A stretch of 11,411 nucleotides of DNA, taken from NCBI GenBank assembly GCA_964642485.1, contig CAZXPA010000023.1:1-11411 (forward strand). Direction: 5' to 3'. The DNA is from CAZXPA01 sp964642485. Lineage in GTDB: Bacteria; Patescibacteriota; Patescibacteriia; UBA2591; UBA6264. Of this stretch, positions 7,194 to 11,411 are shown piece by piece (position 1 is the stretch's first letter; each line of letters starts with the position of its first letter). The translations under genes and the position numbers were made by a program. Under the pieces are notes generated by a model. It did no database searches and had not been told where the DNA came from. It saw only the letters and a list, made by a program, of their open reading frames with translations.

Positions 7194-7976
7194 TTATATA
7201 AGTCTATCTTTTCCCACAATTACTTTCAAGCTCTCTTTGGCTATTTCTATCAAAGCTGGTGTCTTAAGCACTTTGCTCTGGTCAACCTTAATTAATACTT
7301 CTTGCTTGGGTTTTTTAGATTTAACTTTCAACTTTTTAACAAAGAATAAACTATCTCGTCTTTCTTTTCTTTTCAAAAACCAAAAACTTTTCCCTGGTGT
7401 CCCCATTAAAACTTCTAAATAATCATCTTTTGGATTACTGGCCATTCTCTGGAAATCTGTTTCTGGTGACATTTGTTGAAATTGGAGTAAGTCTAAATTA
7501 ATAACCTTTACCATCTTTATTCTTTTAGGAATAATTTGATATTTGCTGTCAGCTACTAAAATAGTTTTTCCAGCTTCAAATTCTAATGATGAAAAAAAAT
7601 GCTGACCATTAATCTTGCCAAAACTAATTCGTTCAACTCGTCGAGCTGAAATAACATCGCAAGCATATTCATTAACTGGTAGACCTAAAATATTAGCGAC
7701 TAATGAATCAGTCTCTGTTGGAATAAACCCTAAAACTGCCTGGCTACCAGCCATTGGTAGGGCGGCTTGACAAAAAATTTGATCACTGCCAATTACCACA
7801 ATCGTGGGGGATTCTTTTCTAAGAATTCCCCCAACCATTTCACTAACACTTCTCAGAATAGAAAGTTGATGTTTTTTGCCGGCAATGCCCAGACTGGCCA
7901 ACCTTGTCTCTATTCTAGAGACCGCCTTGGCATATTTTTTCTCAACTAAAAAAGAGTCGTAAATATAAAAATACAT
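7194..7976 (-). CDS. Diacylglycerol-kinase-fold protein with a degenerate GGDGT motif
   Basis: The first ~130 residues of this 260-aa protein read like a DAGK/lipid-kinase catalytic N-domain. There is a YIYDSFL start, an Arg-rich helix, TIVVIGSDQIF (58-68) where GGDGT is expected, and LGFIPTETDSLVANILGLP (82-100), matching the usual G-x-x-P-x-GTxNxxAxxLGxP segment. VNEYACDVISARRVERI (101-117) also fits the lipid-kinase fold. The nucleotide-binding GGDGT is GSDQI and GTxN is TETD, so kinase activity is doubtful. The C-terminal half is a beta-rich region ending in basic sequence and is shorter than in typical lipid kinases. I recall similar degenerate proteins in CPR genomes, but that is memory only. 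The ATG is immediately preceded by the repeat-element end GTAAGGTCCT, supplying an SD-like TAAGG. The fold is moderately certain; the role is unknown. Confidence 0.65.
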   Translation of the reverse strand: MYFYIYDSFLVEKKYAKAVSRIETRLASLGIAGKKHQLSILRSVSEMVGGILRKESPTIVVIGSDQIFCQAALPMAGSQAVLGFIPTETDSLVANILGLPVNEYACDVISARRVERISFGKINGQHFFSSLEFEAGKTILVADSKYQIIPKRIKMVKVINLDLLQFQQMSPETDFQRMASNPKDDYLEVLMGTPGKSFWFLKRKERRDSLFFVKKLKVKSKKPKQEVLIKVDQSKVLKTPALIEIAKESLKVIVGKDRLI

Positions 7977-8120
7977 AGGACCTTACGAAAATACGAATTA
8001 GTACCAATAATACGTATCACCTTACAAAACTACGTATTCATACTAATTGTACGAATATTCGTAATATTAGTAGAGATTAGTAATTTAGTAAGGTTCTAAA
8101 GATTAATAATTTAGTAAGGT
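7977..8120. repeat. MITE-like inverted-repeat element, copy B, with a 26-bp end duplication
   Basis: This is the second copy of the element at 691-810, in the opposite orientation. Bases 8011-8094 are the exact reverse complement of 694-777. The left end, AGGACCTTAC, abuts the ATG of the DAGK-fold gene (7974-7976), and the right end, GTAAGGTT, abuts the bactofilin stop (8121-8123). ACCTTAC occurs at 7980-7986 and 8019-8025, and GTAAGGT at 8088-8094 and 8114-8120. The bactofilin side is longer than in copy A because a 26-bp unit starting AGATTA(G/A)TAATTTAGTAAGG is present twice (from 8074 and from 8100). It is non-coding, with the same internal palindrome TACGAATATTCGTA at 8050-8063. Confidence 0.8.
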
Positions 8121-8516
8121 TTATTCTTCTTTTTTTTCTCCTTTCTTCTCTCTAACATCAATTGGTCCCTCACCACCAACTTTACACCGACCACTAAGTA
8201 CCGCTCCCTCTTCAATAGCTAAAACTCGACAATTAATATCACCAAAAACTTTGGCCGTCGAAGTCAGTTCTATTTTTTCTTCTACCCCTAGATTACCTTT
8301 TATCTCACCAGCAATTGCAACATTCTTAGCCTTAACATCGGCCTCAACTATCCCGCCTTCTCTTAATGAAAGATCGCTTTTTGTGTCTAAAGATCCAACC
8401 AGCTGTCCTTTAATGATCACGTTACCAAAGGCACTAAAAGTGCCTTCAACTTTAACCCCGGTACCAATTATTGTTTCTGCATCTTCGGGTTTTATTCTTG
8501 AATCTTTACCGAGCAT
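8121..8516 (-). CDS. Bactofilin (polymer-forming cytoskeletal protein)
   Basis: This 131-aa protein is a short bactofilin (DUF583). Bactofilins are right-handed beta-helix proteins that polymerise without nucleotide and scaffold cell-envelope or cell-shape machinery, usually at the inner face of the membrane. Residues about 15-115 are a run of short beta-rungs rich in Gly, Val and Ile. Examples are IIGTGVKVEGTFSAFGNVII, KGQLVGSLDTKSDLSL, AKNVAIAGEIKGNLG, TAKVFGDINCRVLAIEEGAVLSG. The N-terminus (MLGKDSRIKPEDAET) and the charged tail (REKKGEKKEE) flank the core as usual. No membrane helix is seen. It is the first gene of the minus-strand run, behind a good sigma70-type promoter and a ~35-nt leader without an SD. 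The stop codon abuts a repeat element. Confidence 0.92.
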   Translation of the reverse strand: MLGKDSRIKPEDAETIIGTGVKVEGTFSAFGNVIIKGQLVGSLDTKSDLSLREGGIVEADVKAKNVAIAGEIKGNLGVEEKIELTSTAKVFGDINCRVLAIEEGAVLSGRCKVGGEGPIDVREKKGEKKEE

Positions 8517-8558
8517 AATAAATTAGTTAATGACTTTTAATTAATACATTAATATAAT

Positions 8559-8587
8559 AGTATAACAAAATAACTGAATCAGGTCAA
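8559..8587 (-). promoter_or_regulatory. Sigma70-type promoter for the bactofilin-led run
   Basis: Read on the minus strand, TTGACC (8587 down to 8582), a 17-bp spacer and TATACT (8564 down to 8559) match the -35/-10 consensus with one and one changes (TTGACA, TATAAT). Transcription would start near 8552, about 35 nt before the bactofilin ATG. It is back to back with the plus-strand promoter, the two -35 boxes being only 9 bp apart. Confidence 0.75.
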
Positions 8588-8596
8588 TTAAGAATA

Positions 8597-8624
8597 TTGA
8601 CAAAAGCGCCTCTCAGCCTAAAAT
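8597..8624 (+). promoter_or_regulatory. Sigma70-type promoter for the plus-strand operon, probably leaderless
   Basis: There is a perfect TTGACA (8597-8602), a 16-bp spacer, and TAAAAT (8619-8624), one base from TATAAT. The expected start site, 7 nt past the -10 box, is about 8631, beside the ATG at 8632, so the mRNA would have essentially no 5' leader. GTCAAT (8583-8588) and ATTGAC (8596-8601) form an inverted repeat spanning both -35 boxes, which could be coincidental or an operator. Confidence 0.7.
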
Positions 8625-8631
8625 AAGAAGT

Positions 8632-8781
8632 ATGGAACAAAAAACGAATTTAACCAAAGACCTAAAACGGACTATTTTAATCGCCCTAATTATCATTGTT
8701 GCCTTAGCTGTCCTCTACGTTGTTAATCTGAAAACAAATTTCTTGCTCAATTTGACTAATTTAATAATGGGAAAAACATAA
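8632..8781 (+). CDS. 49-aa single-pass membrane protein of unknown function
   Basis: The 49-codon frame encodes a charged N-terminus (MEQKTNLTKDLKR), one hydrophobic helix at about residues 14-31 (TILIALIIIVALAVLYVV), and a short polar tail ending MGKT. It lies directly behind a strong promoter whose start site coincides with the ATG. An amphipathic or charged N-terminus followed by one helix suggests a small integral membrane protein, perhaps a subunit or anchor. I do not recognise the family. It could be the first cistron of the tRNA/PRTase/ATP-grasp unit, since no clear terminator or second promoter is seen before tRNA-Arg. Small size leaves some doubt, but promoter placement and coherent composition favour a real gene. 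Confidence 0.65.
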   Translation: MEQKTNLTKDLKRTILIALIIIVALAVLYVVNLKTNFLLNLTNLIMGKT

Positions 8782-8917
8782 GCCCGGGCTCCCGTAGTTC
8801 CCGCTCATTAAATATGAGCGAGGCTCGCCCCGATGTTATATCGGGGCGGCAATGGCCCCCGCACCAGAGCAAGCTCGGTACGGGGCAAGTAGAACAAAAA
8901 TCTTCACCCCGTTTAAG
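8782..8917 (+). other. GC-rich multi-hairpin region (possible structured RNA or REP-like repeat)
   Basis: This 136-bp segment is far richer in G+C than its surroundings and has no convincing reading frame. It holds the palindrome AGCCCGGGCT (8781-8790), a 7-bp stem CGCTCAT/ATGAGCG (8802-8808, 8814-8820), and an 8-bp stem GCCCCGAT/ATCGGGGC (8827-8834, 8840-8847). A longer imperfect hairpin closes with CCCCG/CGGGG (8857-8861, 8881-8885) and has GAGC/GCTC inside it. The strand ACGGGG (8880-8885) can instead pair with CCCCGT (8907-8912), five bases before tRNA-Arg, so the last two structures exclude each other. There is no T-tract, so a simple intrinsic terminator is unlikely. It could be a regulatory leader, a tRNA-precursor structure or an interspersed palindromic repeat. 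Confidence 0.55.
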
Positions 8918-8989
8918 GCCCTGATAGCTCAATGGATAGAGCAGGTCCCCCCTAAGGACAAGATCGAGGTTCGAATCCTCGTCGGGGCA
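8918..8989 (+). tRNA. tRNA-Arg(CCU) with C33
   Basis: A full cloverleaf can be drawn. The acceptor is GCCCTGA/TCGGGGC (one G-U), the D-arm is GCTC-AATGGATA-GAGC, and the anticodon arm is GGTCC-CCCCTAA-GGACA. The T-arm is CGAGG-TTCGAAT-CCTCG and the discriminator is A at 8989. Anticodon CCT (8951-8953) reads AGG. A in the D-loop and C35 fit arginine identity. Two things are odd: position 33, almost always U, is C (8950), and the top anticodon pair is G27-A43. CCA is not encoded. The PRTase start follows 14 bp downstream, so the tRNA is probably cut from a longer transcript. Confidence 0.88.
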
Positions 8990-9003
8990 TTTATTGAATA
9001 ATT

Positions 9004-9486
9004 ATGTCCAAAATAAAAAAAAGATCTTATTCATGGACTCAACTTACTAAGGATTCTCTTCAGTTGGCTAAAAAATTAAAGCCAAAAAAATTTGACTCTA
9101 TAGTAGCCATTTCACGTGGCGGTCTGGTTCCGGCCACTCTTTTATCTTATTTACTAGACATTAAAAAAATATATGTTATTGGCTATAATTATTATTTAAA
9201 ACCTGGAGTCAGAGGAAAATTAGAATTAACTTCACCCCCTAATGCTAGGATTAAAAATAGCCGAATACTTTTGATTGATGAAATATCTGATACTGGTCAA
9301 ACCTTATTCTCTGCAGTTCAACTTCTTAAGAAAAGGAAGAATAAAGTAACCACCGTCACTCTTCACTGGAAAGCAAAATCTAAAATCAAACCAGATTATT
9401 TTATTCATCAGGTAAAAAATATCTGGATTGTCTATCCCTGGGACGAATCTTTAAAAAAGAGATTAAAAAATAAAAAGTCATGCTAA
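9004..9486 (+). CDS. Phosphoribosyltransferase, purine (xanthine/hypoxanthine) type
   Basis: This 160-aa protein is a type I PRTase, transferring a base onto PRPP. The PRPP-binding signature is LLIDEISDTGQT (89-100), with the usual acidic pair as Asp-Glu. The N-terminal FDSIVAISRGGLVPATLL (30-47) carries the PPi-binding loop (SRGG, 38-41). The C-terminal WIVYPWDE (141-148) is typical of COG2236-like xanthine or hypoxanthine PRTases. That suggests purine salvage, which fits an organism with limited nucleotide synthesis; the base cannot be decided. It starts 14 bp after tRNA-Arg with no SD and ends in a 7-bp overlap (ATGCTAA) with the ATP-grasp gene, so the two are very likely translationally coupled. 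Confidence 0.85.
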   Translation: MSKIKKRSYSWTQLTKDSLQLAKKLKPKKFDSIVAISRGGLVPATLLSYLLDIKKIYVIGYNYYLKPGVRGKLELTSPPNARIKNSRILLIDEISDTGQTLFSAVQLLKKRKNKVTTVTLHWKAKSKIKPDYFIHQVKNIWIVYPWDESLKKRLKNKKSC

Positions 9487-10682
9487 AAAAAAGGATTTGC
9501 CAAGATTGTCAGGCCTCCTCTTTTTACCACCTTCAGACCTGGCTTGAAGAAATAATAAGTTCATTAACTCCCTCCTGGTTCTTTCCTTTAAGCAGAAGAC
9601 TGGAAAAATATTTAGAAATCTTTTTAGAAAAACTCTTTATCTCTCTTCACTTAGCCTCATTTTGTAAAGACTTTACTCGCTCTGACATTCAATTACGATC
9701 CTTCTGTTTTATTAATGAAGCTAAAAAACGCGATTTCAAATTCAGGGCCCTCAAGACCTCGTTCGGTTATACAAACCACTTTCAAATGACAATTCCGGGA
9801 GGAGAAAAAATTTTCCGCTTTGATAGACTACCATCTGCCAGACTCTTAAAGAAAAACAACTATCAAATCATTGACAATAAAGAATTAACCAAAAAATATC
9901 TTAAAAAAGGAGGTTTCCCAATTGCTAAGGGTAAATCATTCTGGTTTTTCCAAAAGAAAAAAGCCTATAACTGGACTATTAATCAATTAAATTTCCCTGC
10001 TGTCGTTAAACCCCGAAGCGGCTCTTTAAGCCAACACTTAACGACTGATATAAAAAGTCTTGAACAGCTAAAAAAAGCAATTAACAAAGCAATTCTCTAC
10101 TCACCAGTATTCATTATAGAAAAATTTATTCCTCAGACCTTTGTTTATCGAGCCACCGTAATAGATTTTGATTTTGTTGCCTGTGTTCAGCAAATACCAG
10201 CTAACGTGATTGGTGATGGAGCTTCAAATATCCGGAAATTAATTGAGCTTAAAAATAAAGACCCACAACGAGGGAAACCAGACCAAAAAGGGTTTATCCT
10301 TTGTCAAATAATTGAAAACGAAACAACAAAAAAACTATTAAAAGATAAGGGTTATAATTTCTCTACCGTTCCTAAAAAAAGTGAGGTTGTCTATCTGCAA
10401 AAAGACTCATTTTTAAAATTGGGCGGTGACTTAACTGAAATAACCGCTAAGGTCCATCCTGGAAACCTTAAGCTTTTTAAAAAAATCGCTAAATTTTTTA
10501 ACGTCCGGGTAGTTGGAATCGACTTTTTAGCTCAGGACATCTCGCTTCCCTGGGAAACTCAACCTTGTGCAATTTTAGAATTAAATAATAATCCCTGCAT
10601 TGAAATGCATCACTTTCCCTCCCAGGGTCAGTCCCAAAATGTTGCTCAAGCCCTAATAAATATGGTTTTAAAATATTATTAA
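9480..10682 (+). CDS. ATP-grasp ligase resembling the cyanophycin synthetase ATP-grasp domain
   Basis: The 400-aa protein has an N-terminal region (about 1-130, with a CxxC at 7-10 and no recognised domain) and an ATP-grasp fold from about 130. The ATP-binding lysine sits in FPAVVKPRSGS (K177) and the hinge in VFIIEKF (E214). YRATVIDFDFVACVQQIPANVIGDG (223-247) followed by KLIELKN resembles cyanophycin synthetase. The late GDLTEITAKVHPGN (316-329), GIDF (346-349) and ILELNNNP (365-372), with D348, E367 and N369 as likely Mg ligands, also match it. The ends of CphA are absent: no Mur-ligase-like domain follows. It should form an acyl-phosphate and then an amide bond, but the substrates are unknown. 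It overlaps the PRTase by 7 bp, and its stop shares one base with the next ATG (TAATG). Confidence 0.82.
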   Translation: MLKKRICQDCQASSFYHLQTWLEEIISSLTPSWFFPLSRRLEKYLEIFLEKLFISLHLASFCKDFTRSDIQLRSFCFINEAKKRDFKFRALKTSFGYTNHFQMTIPGGEKIFRFDRLPSARLLKKNNYQIIDNKELTKKYLKKGGFPIAKGKSFWFFQKKKAYNWTINQLNFPAVVKPRSGSLSQHLTTDIKSLEQLKKAINKAILYSPVFIIEKFIPQTFVYRATVIDFDFVACVQQIPANVIGDGASNIRKLIELKNKDPQRGKPDQKGFILCQIIENETTKKLLKDKGYNFSTVPKKSEVVYLQKDSFLKLGGDLTEITAKVHPGNLKLFKKIAKFFNVRVVGIDFLAQDISLPWETQPCAILELNNNPCIEMHHFPSQGQSQNVAQALINMVLKYY

Positions 10683-11239
10683 TGGACATTTTAATCTATC
10701 TCAACTTACTCTTTCTCGTCTTATTTCTCCTTGTCTTACTCCCTTTGGGAATCTTGTTTTTCATTGATACTTTTAAGGGTCATGATCTCCCAACCAGTAA
10801 AAAAGCAATTAAAAAAATCTGTGAAATAATTTCTAAGCATCAGACTAAGTCAAATAATTTCTATGATTTAGGCTGTGGTCGAGGAACCTTAGCCCTGGCC
10901 ATCAAAAAAGCTTTTCCTCAATTTCATGTCTATGCTTTAGATAAGAGTCATTTACGGCTTTTCTTTGCTAAAATAAAAACCTGTCTTTTAAAACAAAAAA
11001 TACATTTTCAAAAAACAAATTTATTTAAAAAAGATCTTCGAAATGCTGATATTATCTATACTTATCTTTGGTATGACTTAATGCCACCCCTTGAAAAAAA
11101 GCTTAAAAAAGAGCTAAAAAAAGGGGCGTTAATTATTACTAATACTTCATGTTTTCCTAATTGGCAACCAACGACAACCTATATTATTCATCCTAAAAAC
11201 CCAGATTTTGAAAAGTTATTTGTTCATGTTAAAAAATGA
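10682..11239 (+). CDS. Membrane-anchored class I SAM methyltransferase (FAM173-like)
   Basis: At 185 aa, this protein begins with a long hydrophobic helix (about residues 4-28) and then a short soluble class I methyltransferase domain. Motif I is FYDLGCGRGTLALAI (60-74), the ribose-binding acidic residue is D87 in VYALDKS, and motif IV-like NADIIYTYLW (121-130) is followed by LEKKLKKELKKGALIITN. One N-terminal helix, short length and the DLGCGRG / TYLW / LKKG pattern resemble FAM173-type protein-lysine methyltransferases; that match is by memory of the pattern. The target is unknown. The catalytic face should sit at the cytosolic membrane surface. It follows the ATP-grasp gene with a 1-bp overlap and no SD, and its TGA stop ends one base before tRNA-Ala begins. 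Confidence 0.82.
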   Translation: MDILIYLNLLFLVLFLLVLLPLGILFFIDTFKGHDLPTSKKAIKKICEIISKHQTKSNNFYDLGCGRGTLALAIKKAFPQFHVYALDKSHLRLFFAKIKTCLLKQKIHFQKTNLFKKDLRNADIIYTYLWYDLMPPLEKKLKKELKKGALIITNTSCFPNWQPTTTYIIHPKNPDFEKLFVHVKK

Positions 11240-11314
11240 GGGCCGATAGCTCAGCGGTAGAGCGTCCGTTTCGCATACGGGAGGTCAAGGGTTCAAATCC
11301 CTTTCGGTCCACCA
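11240..11314 (+). tRNA. tRNA-Ala(CGC) with encoded CCA
   Basis: The cloverleaf is complete. The acceptor is GGGCCGA/TCGGTCC, including G3-U70 (11242 with 11308), the alanine identity pair. The D-arm is GCTC-AGCGGTA-GAGC, the anticodon arm TCCGT-TTCGCAT-ACGGG, and the T-arm AAGGG-TTCAAAT-CCCTT. The discriminator is A at 11311 and CCA is encoded at 11312-11314. Anticodon CGC (11272-11274) reads GCG. The 5' end touches the TGA stop of the methyltransferase gene with no gap, so it is almost certainly released from an mRNA precursor by RNase P. Confidence 0.95.
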
Positions 11315-11331
11315 AAGTTTATTTACAGCGG

Positions 11332-11401
11332 AATTTGCCTCGCTCGGGGCTTCGCGCCTCGCTTCGGCGGGCAGTTTTGCGAGCAAATTAAAAGGTTTTT
11401 T
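11332..11401 (+). terminator. Possible terminator hairpin in a GC-rich palindromic segment
   Basis: AATTTGC-C-TCGC (11332-11343) pairs with GCGA-GCAAATT (11379-11389), an 11-bp stem with a one-base bulge. It encloses a GC-rich loop with its own small hairpin (GGGGC-TTCGC-GCCTC, 11346-11360). A run of six T (11396-11401) begins 6 nt after the stem. It could end the plus-strand unit. The gap before the T-run and the large loop are not ideal, so a REP-like palindrome is the alternative. Confidence 0.45.
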
Positions 11402-11411
11402 GAAATCAATT

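Noticed and set aside
8251..8526. Plus-strand 91-codon frame opposite bactofilin
   Set aside because: It mirrors the bactofilin beta-rung repeats and would read against the better-supported gene.
10498..10689. Minus-strand 63-codon frame opposite the ATP-grasp C-terminus
   Set aside because: It lies opposite conserved ATP-grasp motifs, has no recognisable features and no start context.
55..11239. Graspetide-type RiPP cluster (ATP-grasp plus PCMT plus small peptide)
   Set aside because: pcm is nearly 9 kb away on the other strand next to gyrA, the ATP-grasp looks CphA-like, and the 49-aa protein is a membrane helix rather than a Thr/Glu/Lys-rich core peptide.

Overview
The window is a compact, AT-rich bacterial segment that most resembles the Candidate Phyla Radiation (Patescibacteria, probably the Parcubacteria/Microgenomates side). 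That placement is inference. It rests on low GC, very short spacers, small genes, a near absence of Shine-Dalgarno sequences, single tRNA genes packed against coding regions, and a gene set (gyrA, pcm, bactofilin, a DAGK-fold protein, GlgA, small one-helix membrane proteins) familiar from those genomes. TGA is used as a stop (metallo-beta-lactamase-like gene, methyltransferase), so there is no sign of the TGA=Gly code.

Layout. Bases 55-8516 are a run of minus-strand genes. In transcription order they are bactofilin, a diacylglycerol-kinase-fold protein, glycogen synthase glgA, a metallo-beta-lactamase-fold protein that has lost its metal ligands, a 98-aa one-helix membrane protein, gyrA, and pcm. 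gyrA is interrupted by an in-frame HNH intein of at least 379 known residues, with a 100-N assembly gap inside the intein's tandem-repeat region. Bases 8517-8631 hold two back-to-back sigma70-type promoters. Bases 8632-11401 run on the plus strand: a 49-aa one-helix protein whose predicted mRNA is leaderless, a GC-rich multi-hairpin region, tRNA-Arg(CCU), a purine-type phosphoribosyltransferase, a cyanophycin-synthetase-like ATP-grasp protein, a membrane-anchored class I methyltransferase, tRNA-Ala(CGC) and a possible terminator. The three proteins overlap or touch, and the methyltransferase stop codon abuts the first base of tRNA-Ala, so this looks like one mixed tRNA/mRNA transcription unit.

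The most unusual features are these. (1) A pair of ~120-bp MITE-like elements in inverted orientation share an 84-bp identical block. Both sit between two genes, and both put the same end, GTAAGGTCCT, directly before an ATG, apparently giving those two genes the only convincing SD-like sequence in the window. (2) The gyrA intein lies after DGQGNWG, not at the catalytic tyrosine as in mycobacterial GyrA inteins, and its endonuclease carries DPEY tandem repeats that probably caused the assembly gap. (3) Several proteins keep a fold but have lost canonical catalytic motifs (metallo-beta-lactamase and DAGK types). (4) The tRNA-bracketed ATP-grasp/methyltransferase operon has no function I recognise. 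Functions are read from motifs; no searches were run.
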